A stretch of 44,799 bases of DNA, from contig NZ_BCRN01000027.1 of assembly GCF_001552615.1 (NCBI RefSeq), positions 1 through 44,799 of the forward strand, read 5' to 3'. Source of the DNA: Millisia brevis NBRC 105863 (GTDB lineage: Bacteria; Actinomycetota; Actinomycetes; Mycobacteriales; Mycobacteriaceae). Shown one piece after another: positions 32,523 through 39,984 of the stretch; positions within the stretch are counted from its first letter, which is position 1; each line of letters starts with the position of its first letter. The notes below the pieces were generated by a model. That model made no database searches and had not been told where the DNA came from. It worked only from the letters and a program-made list of their open reading frames with translations. Made by a program: the position numbers and the translations under genes.

Positions 32523-33188
32523 ATGCCAGTTATCGCGATCGTCGGTGCCGGTCCCGGATTGGGAGCGGCCGTTGCCCGAACCTTCGGACGGGAGGGCTTC
32601 GCCGTCGCCCTCCTGGCCCGCAACCCGGAGAAGCTCGCCGCAGTGCGGAAACAGTTGGCGGAGAGCGGCATCACCGCCGAGACCTATGTGACCGATGTGC
32701 GCGACGACGCGGCCGTGGCCGCCGCGCTCGACCACGCGGCCGAGGACCTGGGCCCGATCGACGTCCTCCAGTACAGCCCCGTACCGAGCGCCGAACTGCT
32801 GAAGCCGGTCCTCGACACGACGGTCGACGATCTGCGCGCCGGGGCGGCCTTCTCGATCCTCGGCCCCGCGGCCGCGGTCGGACAGGTCCTGCCGAGCATG
32901 CGTGCCCGCGGCGCCGGAACGATCCTGCTGGTCAACGGGTCGAGCGCGGTCATCCCGAACGGCAGGGTCGGCGGCACCTCGGTGGTCTTCGCCGCGGAGT
33001 CCGCGTACGGCCGGCTCCTGCACGGCGCCCTCGAAACCGAAGGAATCCGGGTGCGCCAGTTGATCATTCCCGGCGCGATCGGCGGCGGTGATCCCCGTTT
33101 CGATCCCGATACGCTCGCCGCGCACCTCTGGGAGCTGCACACCACATCGGGGTCGCACCGCGTCACCGTCGGCGAGGACACCGAGTGA
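32523..33188 (+). CDS. SDR family oxidoreductase
   Basis: The 221-residue product is a short SDR with I-V-G-A-G-P-G-L-G and a Y-G-R-L-L-H motif in the place of the usual Y-x-x-x-K, so the catalytic lysine is missing or shifted. This is the atypical SDR pattern seen in some actinobacterial proteins. ATG 32523 lies 7 nt after a TAGCGT box. Its stop overlaps the start of the cyclophilin-like lipoprotein gene (GTGA), so the two are translationally coupled. Confidence 0.82.
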   Translation: MPVIAIVGAGPGLGAAVARTFGREGFAVALLARNPEKLAAVRKQLAESGITAETYVTDVRDDAAVAAALDHAAEDLGPIDVLQYSPVPSAELLKPVLDTTVDDLRAGAAFSILGPAAAVGQVLPSMRARGAGTILLVNGSSAVIPNGRVGGTSVVFAAESAYGRLLHGALETEGIRVRQLIIPGAIGGGDPRFDPDTLAAHLWELHTTSGSHRVTVGEDTE

Positions 33189-33637
33189 TCCGGTCGGTCG
33201 CGACCCTGGCCGTCGTCGCGGTCCTCGGGCTGACGGCGTGCTCGGCCGCGACCGATCCCGCCGGCCCCGGAGGAGCGAACGTAACCCCCATCAGCATCGT
33301 GATCGGCGGCCGGACGCTCGACGCCGTCCTGTCGGACAACCCGGCCGCCCGGTCGCTGCTCGACCAGTTGCCGCTGACCCTCGACTTCTCCGACTACGGG
33401 GGTCAGGAGGTCCTCGCGCAGCCACCACGTCCGCTCGACATGGACGGCATGCCCGCCGGCGAGAGCGCGCCGTCCGGGACGATCGGCTACTACGCCCCGG
33501 ACGACGTCGTCGTCCTGTACTACACCGACGTCCCCCGCTTCACCGGCATCGTGCGCCTCGGTCGCATCGATGCCGACCTCTCGCAGCTGAGCGGGTGGAG
33601 CGACGCCCGGTCCGTGACGATCGAACGCGTCGAATAG
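33185..33637 (+). CDS. Cyclophilin-like fold lipoprotein
   Basis: The 150-residue product has a signal peptide with lipobox L-T-A-C (Cys19) and a ~120-residue cyclophilin-like domain (I-V-I-G-G-R-T-L-D-A-V-L-S-D-N-P-A-A-R-S-L, G-Y-Y-A-P-D-D-V-V-V-L-Y-Y, F-T-G-I-V-R-L-G-R-I). Relatives are short cyclophilin-like proteins of unknown function, often next to oxidoreductases. The start overlaps the SDR stop. Confidence 0.88.
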   Translation: MIRSVATLAVVAVLGLTACSAATDPAGPGGANVTPISIVIGGRTLDAVLSDNPAARSLLDQLPLTLDFSDYGGQEVLAQPPRPLDMDGMPAGESAPSGTIGYYAPDDVVVLYYTDVPRFTGIVRLGRIDADLSQLSGWSDARSVTIERVE

Positions 33638-33665
33638 GACCGGGCGCCGCGCGGCTGCGACAGGG

Positions 33666-34685
33666 TCAGACGGTCAGCAGGACCTTGGTGGCCCGGCGCT
33701 CGTCCATCGCCGTATAGCCCTCGGCGGCCTGCTCCAGGGGCAGGCTGAGGTCGAAGACCTTGCCGGGATCGATCGTGCCGTCCCAGATCAGCCCGATCAG
33801 TTCCGGCAGGAAACGCCGGACCGGGGCCGCACCGCCGGCCAGGTGGATGCCGGCGCCGAACAGTTCCCGACCCGAGATCGTCTGATCGTGCGAGACGCCG
33901 ACGAAGCCGACGTGGCCGCCGGGGCGGGTCGAGTCGATCGCCTGGCGCATCGATTCCCCGGTGCCGACCGCCTCGAGCACCGAATGGGCGCCGTAGCCGT
34001 CGGTCATCTGCTTGATGATCTCCACGCCCTCGGCGCCGCGCTGCTCGACGATGTCGGTGGCACCGAATTCGCGCGCGAGCGCCTGGCGGGCGGGGTGGCG
34101 GCTCATGGCGATGATCCGCTCCGAGCCCAGCTGCTTGGCCGCCAGGACGCCGCACAGCCCCACCGCGCCGTCGCCGACGACCACCGCGGTGCGGCCCGGT
34201 CCCGCGTTGGCGGCGACCGCGGCGAACCAGCCGGTGCCCAGGACGTCGGAGGCAGCCAGCAGGGACGGGATCATGGCCGGGTCGGGCGTGCCCGGGGTGG
34301 CGACCAGGGTGCCATCGGCCAACGGGATGCGCGCGTACTGGGCCTGGGTGCCGATCAGACCCATCAGGGTGCGGTGGCGGCAGTACGACTGGAATCCGGC
34401 CAGGCAGATCTCACAGGTGTTGTCCGAACTCCAGAAGGAGCCGACCACGAAGTCGCCGACCTTCAGGGTGCGGACCTCGGAGCCGATCTCCTCGACCACC
34501 CCGACGTATTCGTGACCCATCACCTGGTGGTCGACCGGGTCCGCCCCGCGGTAGGGCCACAGGTCGGACCCGCAGATACAGGTGGCGGCGATCCGGATGA
34601 TCGCGTCGGTCGGTTCGATGATCGTCGGGTCCGGCCGATCCTCGACCCGCACGTCCCCCGCGCCGTACATGACCACTCCACGCAT
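33666..34685 (-). CDS. Zinc-dependent alcohol dehydrogenase family protein
   Basis: The 339-residue MDR enzyme has the catalytic zinc residues in C-I-C-G-S-D-L and M-G-H-E-Y-V-G, a Rossmann V-G-D-G-A-V-G-L-C-G and a structural zinc loop S-D-N-T-C-E-I-C-L-A-G-F-Q-S-Y-C. In that loop one of the four usual cysteines is Asp, a variation known in some members of this family. GAGGAG precedes ATG 34685. Substrate unknown. The lysE gene lies upstream with hairpins between. Confidence 0.9.
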   Translation of the reverse strand: MRGVVMYGAGDVRVEDRPDPTIIEPTDAIIRIAATCICGSDLWPYRGADPVDHQVMGHEYVGVVEEIGSEVRTLKVGDFVVGSFWSSDNTCEICLAGFQSYCRHRTLMGLIGTQAQYARIPLADGTLVATPGTPDPAMIPSLLAASDVLGTGWFAAVAANAGPGRTAVVVGDGAVGLCGVLAAKQLGSERIIAMSRHPARQALAREFGATDIVEQRGAEGVEIIKQMTDGYGAHSVLEAVGTGESMRQAIDSTRPGGHVGFVGVSHDQTISGRELFGAGIHLAGGAAPVRRFLPELIGLIWDGTIDPGKVFDLSLPLEQAAEGYTAMDERRATKVLLTV

Positions 34686-34706
34686 GCGTCACTCCTCATT
34701 GACCGG

Positions 34707-34758
34707 GTCGGCCGTGGCCGACGGTTGATCGGGCTGATCGGGTCGGCGGTGGCCGACC
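34707..34758. terminator. Two related hairpins between lysE-like and ADH genes
   Basis: GTCGGCC/GGCCGAC (34707-34722) and GGTCGGC/GCCGACC (34741-34758) share the same stem sequence. They follow the LysE gene on its strand and may be a double terminator, and they precede the ADH start by 22 bp. Confidence 0.5.
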
Positions 34759-34863
34759 GGCGGCTCGGGCGCCGTCGGCCTCCATTCGACCCCATCGGCG
34801 CCGGGCGCGGGAGGCTCGGCCGGTACCCCTCTCGCGGCGGCCTTCGGACGGCCTTCGATGCGG

Positions 34864-35481
34864 CTAACCGAGGACGCCGGCGAGCACGTCGACGACCATG
34901 CCAACCCCGAACAGCACCAGCACGGTCCCTGCGACCTTGGTGATCCAGGGCAAGAGGCGGCCGAACCGGGCCCGCGCGGTCTCGGAACCGAGAATCCTCG
35001 CAATGAACAGATCCCAGGCGAGCACGACGGCGAACATCCAGATGCCGTAGAGCGCGAGGACCCGGGGGCCCACATCGGTCAGCGCGGCGGCGAGGCTGAC
35101 GTAGAACAGCGCGTTCTTCGGGTTGAGCGCACCGGAGGCGAAGCCGGTGATGACGTTTCCGAACCATCCGCGCGACGGCGTCGTCCTCGGCTCCTCGTGC
35201 GACAACCGGCCGACGCTGCGCAGGAAGAGCACGCCGAGGTAGGTCAGGAACACTCCCCCGGCCGCCTGGATCACCCGCAGGACCGTCGAATCGGAGATCA
35301 GCGCGATCCCGGAGAACGCCAAGGCGATGAACATCCCGTTGGCGGCGGCGATGCCGAGGCATACACCGGTCGCGCGGCGCCATCCGTCGACCGTGGCGGT
35401 CCGAACGATGAGGAAGAAGTCGACGCCCGGGATCAGCAGGGCTACCGCGTGGGCGGCGGCTACCGCAAGAAACTGCTCCAT
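34864..35481 (-). CDS. LysE family exporter
   Basis: A 205-residue membrane protein with six predicted helices, the N-terminal H-A-V-A-L-L-I-P-G-V-D-F-F-L-I-V-R-T and F-L-T-Y-L-G-V-L-F-L-R-S helix patterns of the LysE/RhtB superfamily, and the G-A-L-N-P-K-N-A-L-F-Y-V-S motif. These export amino acids or related small cations. GGGGAGT precedes ATG 35481. No neighbouring regulator of LysG type is present. Confidence 0.88.
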   Translation of the reverse strand: MEQFLAVAAAHAVALLIPGVDFFLIVRTATVDGWRRATGVCLGIAAANGMFIALAFSGIALISDSTVLRVIQAAGGVFLTYLGVLFLRSVGRLSHEEPRTTPSRGWFGNVITGFASGALNPKNALFYVSLAAALTDVGPRVLALYGIWMFAVVLAWDLFIARILGSETARARFGRLLPWITKVAGTVLVLFGVGMVVDVLAGVLG

Positions 35482-35589
35482 GACTCCCCGACACGTCGAC
35501 CGCTGATGGAGCCTGCAGCATCGCGCGCCGAATCCGCCGGTGTCTTGGACGATATTGCGGTATCGGACGATCTCGCGGCGGGTCTCCCG

Positions 35590-36486
35590 CTACGGTCGGC
35601 CCAGCGCGGCGTCGAGACGGGCGACCAGGGTCAGCAGGATCGTCCATTCACGTACGTCGGTGCCGTCCCATCCCGCCGAGGCGTAGAGCATCAGCCGATC
35701 GCCGACAAGTTCGGCATCGAGGTCGATCGGGCACGACTGCAGTTCGACGACCAGCCCGGGGTGGAGGATCCGCCGGACTGCCGCCTCCTGCCCGCGCTCG
35801 GTGTAGAGCCGCCACCCCGGGCCGAGATCGCTGCGCTGCCACCGCTGTAGCGCCCTCGGCAACCGGGTGCGGGATCCGACGGCATGCGAACGGGTCAACA
35901 CCGCCGGGGGTGCGACGCCGACGAGCCGAAGCGACAGGTATCCGCGGATGACGACGGTCTCCGAATCCTCCCGGTATCGGTGCGTGCCGATTTCCGTCGG
36001 CCGGGGGCGGTTCAGGCGGACGATATCGGTCGTCTCCGGGTCGTACCCTTGCGAGCCGAGCAGTCCGGGCAGGGGCCGATCGCGAATCGCCGGGTGGTAC
36101 GTCCACCTATTGGCCAGGGCGAGTCTCGCCATCCGATACCAGCGTTCCGGTGCGCGGTCCCGGGCTCGGCGCGACGATCGTGCAATCGCGCCCGCGATCG
36201 CGATCAGCACGCCCACGATGATCAGATTGCCCAGAGCGGCCATGACCGAGCCGCCGGTGAGGACCGTGATCACCAGGATGAACGCGAACAGTCCGCCGAA
36301 CGCGATCGCAAGAACGAGGCCGAGACTGCGCACGATCTGATCGACGGTCGTGCCGGTGGATGTGAACGCGTAGGGAACCATGCCCGAAGCGCGCAGCTGA
36401 TTTTCGTAGCCCTGGACGGCGCCGGGTGAGACGCGTTCGGTCAGCGGCGTCGCGTCGAAGCCCCCGGGAACCGCATGTGGCGTCAT
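35590..36486 (-). CDS. Hypothetical membrane protein
   Basis: The 298-residue product has two adjacent transmembrane helices (around residues 50-95: I-V-R-S-L-G-L-V-L-A-I-A-F-G-G-L-F-A then L-I-I-V-G-V-L-I-A-I-A) and a soluble C-terminal region with R-W-Y-R-M-A-R and W-x-L-Y-T-E-R. Family not recognised. A TAGCGT box lies 9 nt before ATG 36486. Confidence 0.75.
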   Translation of the reverse strand: MTPHAVPGGFDATPLTERVSPGAVQGYENQLRASGMVPYAFTSTGTTVDQIVRSLGLVLAIAFGGLFAFILVITVLTGGSVMAALGNLIIVGVLIAIAGAIARSSRRARDRAPERWYRMARLALANRWTYHPAIRDRPLPGLLGSQGYDPETTDIVRLNRPRPTEIGTHRYREDSETVVIRGYLSLRLVGVAPPAVLTRSHAVGSRTRLPRALQRWQRSDLGPGWRLYTERGQEAAVRRILHPGLVVELQSCPIDLDAELVGDRLMLYASAGWDGTDVREWTILLTLVARLDAALGRP

Positions 36487-36575
36487 CGCGTCCGGACGCT
36501 AGCGGCCCGCGATGGCGCGCCGGTGAACGCCATCCGACCGGTGGGCCGGTCTCCCGGTGGCCGATCCGCGGTGCG

Positions 36576-37355
36576 TCAGGTGCGGTATGCGCCGGGTGCC
36601 GCCGCCACGTGTGCGCGGAAGACCCGGTGGAAGTGGCTCTGATCGACGAAACCCAGGGCGTGCGCGGTATCGACCACCGAGTATCCGGCCCGCAGCATGG
36701 TGCGCGCCCGGCCGACGCGCTGGTTGTGCCGCCAGGCCAGCGGGGAGAGCCCGGTGGACCGCTTCATCGTACGGATCAGTTGGTATTTGCTCATGCCGGC
36801 GAGCCGCGCGAGGTCATCGAGCGGCGGGTTGGCCGGGTCGTTGCGCAGCCGGTCGAGGACCGGTCCAAGAGCGGCGGGCAACGGCGGTCGTTCGGGCTCA
36901 GCGAGGATCGACGCCGCGCCGGCGCAGGCCTCGAGAACCCGACCCAGCGCCGTCTCGACCTGTGCCCGAGTGGCGCCCGTGAAGAGCAGGTCGGTCGCCT
37001 CGGCGAACAGCGCGGCGGTTTCGGGGGTGCGGAAGACACCGACACGATCGAGAACGCCGCGCGACGCGGGCGCGGCCACCTCGGACATCCAGTCGTTCAC
37101 CGCGTGGATCATCCGGTAGCGCCATTGCCCGTGGTCGGGGTTGCAGGCGTGGACGTGGCCGGCGGGGATGACCACCACATCGCCCGGCAGCAGCCGGACG
37201 GCGGCGTCACCCGGCCCCCGGAACGTCGACGCGCCCGAGTCGATGAACCCGATCGACACCCGGTCGTGGGTATGCGGCCGGTAGCAGGTGTTCTCCCGGC
37301 AGGAGCGTCGCGCCTCGAGCTCGGGAATGTCCTCTCCGTGCCAGAACTCAGTCAT
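36576..37355 (-). CDS. AraC-family regulator
   Basis: The 259-residue product has an N-terminal AraC-binding cupin (Y-R-P-H-T-H-D-R-V-S-I-G, P-G-D-V-V-V-I-P-A-G-H-V-H-A-C-N) and a C-terminal double HTH (L-A-R-L-A-G-M-S-K-Y-Q-L-I-R-T-M-K then A-L-G-F-V-D-Q-S-H-F-H-R-V-F). It overlaps the TetR gene upstream by 8 bp and has GGAGGAG before ATG 37355, so it is co-transcribed with it. Its target and effector are unknown. Confidence 0.9.
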   Translation of the reverse strand: MTEFWHGEDIPELEARRSCRENTCYRPHTHDRVSIGFIDSGASTFRGPGDAAVRLLPGDVVVIPAGHVHACNPDHGQWRYRMIHAVNDWMSEVAAPASRGVLDRVGVFRTPETAALFAEATDLLFTGATRAQVETALGRVLEACAGAASILAEPERPPLPAALGPVLDRLRNDPANPPLDDLARLAGMSKYQLIRTMKRSTGLSPLAWRHNQRVGRARTMLRAGYSVVDTAHALGFVDQSHFHRVFRAHVAAAPGAYRT

Positions 37356-38064
37356 CGGCGTCTCCTCCGGTTGTCTCGAAGGCCTTGCGTGCCTGCGCAT
37401 CCGGTTCCGGCGCTCCGGGCAACCGGGCGATGCCGTCGAGCACGATCCCCAGCCCCACCTCGAACGAGTTTCCGAAGGCGTAGCCGGGGGCCACCACGTG
37501 CGCGGCGGCAAATTCGGCCATCCGGGGCGCGGCGGCGAGGTCCATACCGGCGGCGACCCGTTCGGCGTCGGTGTCGAGGTCGACGGCGGCCAGCATCGAC
37601 TCCTGCAGGGCGAAGCCGTAGACGAAGGCATCGAGGGTCGCATAGGCGTCCGCGACCGCCTGCCAGGTGAAGCCCGCCGTGCGCAGGCAGTCCAGGACCG
37701 CTTCGTGGTTGGCGATCGTCGCGGGCCCGGGCTGTGGGCGCGATTCCATGATGCGCAGGGCCCACGGGCGCTCCCGCAGGACCGTGCGCAGCGACCGGCT
37801 GCGGCGGGCCAATTCGGCCGACCACGCTCCCCTGGGTGTCGGGGCGTAGACGTCGGCGAAGACGGCGTCGACGAGGCGGTTGAGCAGCTCGTCCTTGTTG
37901 GCGACGTGGTGGTAGAGCGCCATCGGCGTGACGCCCATCCGCGTGGCCAGGGTCCGCACGGTCAACGCGTCGAGGCCGACCTCGTCGATCAGCGCGATCG
38001 CCCCGTCGATCAGCCGCTCCATGCTCAGCGTATTGCGCGGGGCGCGACCGGACGGTGTGGACAC
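37348..38064 (-). CDS. TetR/AcrR-family regulator
   Basis: The 238-residue product has the HTH L-A-T-R-M-G-V-T-P-M-A-L-Y-H-H-V-A-N-K-D-E-L and a TetR_C domain. GTG 38064 stands 7 nt after a TAGGTT box. A double palindromic operator at 38083-38121 lies between this gene and the divergent DUF4386 membrane-protein gene. It is followed, with 8-bp overlap, by the AraC gene. Confidence 0.9.
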   Translation of the reverse strand: MSTPSGRAPRNTLSMERLIDGAIALIDEVGLDALTVRTLATRMGVTPMALYHHVANKDELLNRLVDAVFADVYAPTPRGAWSAELARRSRSLRTVLRERPWALRIMESRPQPGPATIANHEAVLDCLRTAGFTWQAVADAYATLDAFVYGFALQESMLAAVDLDTDAERVAAGMDLAAAPRMAEFAAAHVVAPGYAFGNSFEVGLGIVLDGIARLPGAPEPDAQARKAFETTGGDADD

Positions 38065-38071
38065 AATCCTC

Positions 38072-38077
38072 AACCTA
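38072..38077 (-). promoter_or_regulatory. -10 box TAGGTT for the TetR gene
   Basis: On the minus strand TAGGTT ends 7 nt before GTG 38064 and abuts the double operator, so repressor binding would cover the promoter. Confidence 0.5.
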
Positions 38078-38082
38078 GCACT

Positions 38083-38121
38083 ACTGTACGCCGTACAGTT
38101 ATTTACTGTACGGCGTACAGT
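38083..38121. promoter_or_regulatory. Double TetR operator
   Basis: ACTGTACG-C-CGTACAGT (38083-38099) and ACTGTACG-G-CGTACAGT (38105-38121) are two perfect 17-bp palindromes 22 bp apart centre to centre. They are mutually inverted around a 5-bp spacer (TATTT), so the whole 39 bp is also symmetric. It fills the promoter between divergent TetR and DUF4386 genes. Confidence 0.92.
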
Positions 38122-38160
38122 ATCGGTGCGCCGATGACTTTCGAACCCCGTGGAGTTGAG

Positions 38161-38778
38161 ATGTCGGTTCTGTCGAATACCCGCATGCCCGTCGGGGCGA
38201 CGCGGTCGAACGCCCGGACGGCGGGCCTCGCCCTGCTGGCGATGGCGGTGCTCGCTCCCCTCGGACTCCTGGTCGCCCTCCCGGCAGGCTGGTTCGGGGC
38301 CGCCGCCGCGACCGTCGCGGTGGTGGCGGCGCTCGACATCGTGGTGGCCGTCGCGCTGCTGCCGATCCTGGAGCCGGGCGGAATCCTGTTGGCGCGCATC
38401 GCGTGCGCGGCCCGCGCGGTCTATGCGGCAGCCTTCCTGGCGGCGGCCGGGTTCCTTGTCGCCCCGGTCGAACCGGATCGGTTCCAGGCCGCGTGGGATG
38501 CGGCGCTGCTGATCTTCGGCGTTCACCTGCTGCTGGTCGGCGTCGCCCTGGTGCGGGCCGGCGCGCCGCGGTGGCTCGCCGCCCTGGTGGGTCTGGCCGG
38601 GGTCGGCTACGTGACGGACGCGGTGCTGGTGCTCGCGGGAGTCGACGTGTCGGTCGGCGTGGTCACGTTTGTCGGAGAGGTCGCGCTGTTGGTGTGGTTG
38701 TTGGGTTGGGCCGGGCGTGGGAATGCAAGCGGCGAGGAATCATCGCCCGGCGCCCACCGCGGGTCGGGGGTCAGTTGA
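38161..38778 (+). CDS. DUF4386-like membrane protein
   Basis: The 205-residue product has six or so hydrophobic helices (A-G-L-A-L-L-A-M-A-V-L, A-T-V-A-V-V-A-A-L-D, A-F-L-A-A-A-G-F-L-V etc.), matching DUF4386-type proteins. GGAG lies 5 nt before ATG 38161; the upstream ATG at 38134 has no such site. The double operator upstream indicates control by the divergent TetR. Its end overlaps the arr gene end by 8 bp. Confidence 0.78.
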   Translation: MSVLSNTRMPVGATRSNARTAGLALLAMAVLAPLGLLVALPAGWFGAAAATVAVVAALDIVVAVALLPILEPGGILLARIACAARAVYAAAFLAAAGFLVAPVEPDRFQAAWDAALLIFGVHLLLVGVALVRAGAPRWLAALVGLAGVGYVTDAVLVLAGVDVSVGVVTFVGEVALLVWLLGWAGRGNASGEESSPGAHRGSGVS

Positions 38779-39190
38779 TGATCTGGGCGGTGTGGTCCTC
38801 GCGGAGCGCCGCGAGCCGGTCCCGCCACGCCTGGAGGGCCTCGGGGGTGAGCCTGGTCCAGTCGGTGACCTCACGGACGATCCGCAGCGGCTGCGCACTG
38901 CGGTACGAGCGGGTGGGGTTGCCGGGAAACTTCTTGTCGGTCACGTTCGGATCGTTCTCGAATGGACCGGTCGGCTCCACCTCGTAGACGTGCGGAGTCC
39001 CCTCGACAGCGGCGATCTCGGCTGCCGGCCCGGCACCGTCGGCGAGGGCGGTGAAGTAGATGTGGTTCATGACAACCTCGGGGCGGTAGTTCGACCGGTA
39101 CCCCGCCGTCAGCAGATCACCGGGCCGCAGTTCGGCTTTCGTGCCGTGAAAGAACGGTCCCTCGTCGAGCGCGTCACTCACCCTAGACAT
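38771..39190 (-). CDS. arr: NAD(+)-rifampin ADP-ribosyltransferase
   Basis: The 139-residue product matches Arr along its length: G-P-F-F-H-G-T-K-A near the N-terminus, N-H-I-Y-F-T-A-L, V-E-P-T-G-P-F-E-N-D-P-N, K-K-F-P-G-N-P-T and P-L-R-I-V. His15, Tyr45 and Asp80 correspond to the H-Y-D catalytic set of Arr-ms. It ADP-ribosylates rifamycins and so confers rifampin resistance. ATG 39190 has no good ribosome-binding site. Confidence 0.93.
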   Translation of the reverse strand: MSRVSDALDEGPFFHGTKAELRPGDLLTAGYRSNYRPEVVMNHIYFTALADGAGPAAEIAAVEGTPHVYEVEPTGPFENDPNVTDKKFPGNPTRSYRSAQPLRIVREVTDWTRLTPEALQAWRDRLAALREDHTAQIIN

Positions 39191-39370
39191 TCCGGGGACG
39201 CGGTCGGTGCCCAACCAGGGCCGAGGAAAGTCACCGAGCGGACCAATTGGGGATACTCGCGGCGGTTCGGGCTCACCGCGCTGAGCCCGGCGGACTTCGC
39301 CGTGGTCCAAGACGCGATGACCGCCTCGGCAATCCACGAAGTGACCGACGGCTGCAACTCCTCCCCGGCT

Positions 39371-39931
39371 TCAACCGGCGACGATCGGCTCGAGAAGTTC
39401 ACGCAATGCCGCGCGCACCTCGTCCGGGTCGAGGCCGCCGTCGTGTCGCAGGATGCGCCATGTCGTGGCGTCGCATACCGCGATGGTCGCCGCGAGCCGT
39501 CGGGCATGGACCGCGGGATTCCCCGCTATCCGCCGTGCGAACGTCTCGCGGCACCAGGCCACGTGGTAGCTGCGGGCATGCGCGGCGACCTCGGCAAGAC
39601 CCTCGATCAGCGGCGCCTCCGCATACACCTTCAGAATGAGAACCCCATAGCGCTCGTAATGCTCGACCAGATCGCGTAGGACGACCTCGACGGGATCATC
39701 CGCATGCGCCGTACGGCGAGCGGCGAGAAGCGCGAGCTCCCTCTCGACCAGCGCGACGATCACCCCCGCCTTACCGCCGAACCGTCGCACGATCGTGGGC
39801 ACGGTGACACCCGCCGTCCGGGCGATCTCCTCGAGCCGGATCCGGTCGACGGGATCCTGCGCGAAGTGCACCAACGCGGCATCGAGAATGCGCGACCCCG
39901 TTTCGGCAACGGAGTCGGCCCTTGCGCTCAT
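39371..39931 (-). CDS. TetR/AcrR-family regulator
   Basis: The 186-residue product has the HTH I-A-R-T-A-G-V-T-V-P-T-I-V-R-R-F-G-G-K-A-G-V. ATG 39931 is preferred; a further in-frame ATG at 39952 lies inside the operator palindrome and lacks a ribosome-binding site. Base composition and codon use here look slightly different from the arr region. The gene is divergent from the hydrolase-fold gene, which it probably represses. Confidence 0.85.
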   Translation of the reverse strand: MSARADSVAETGSRILDAALVHFAQDPVDRIRLEEIARTAGVTVPTIVRRFGGKAGVIVALVERELALLAARRTAHADDPVEVVLRDLVEHYERYGVLILKVYAEAPLIEGLAEVAAHARSYHVAWCRETFARRIAGNPAVHARRLAATIAVCDATTWRILRHDGGLDPDEVRAALRELLEPIVAG

Positions 39932-39947
39932 GCGGTACGGACGCGTA

Positions 39948-39972
39948 TTCATGTAAGTAGAACTTACATGAA
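39948..39972. promoter_or_regulatory. TetR operator between TetR and hydrolase-fold genes
   Basis: TTCATGTAAGT (39948-39958) and ACTTACATGAA (39962-39972) form a perfect 11-bp inverted repeat with a 3-nt spacer in the divergent promoter. Confidence 0.85.
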
Positions 39973-39984
39973 ATGAGGACGGCA

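Noticed and set aside
39200-39370. Possible gene remnant between arr and the TetR gene (frame reading L-T-A-L-S-P-A-D-F-A-V-V-Q-D-A-M)
   Set aside because: The stretch looks coding-like but is short, has no start, and no family could be named.
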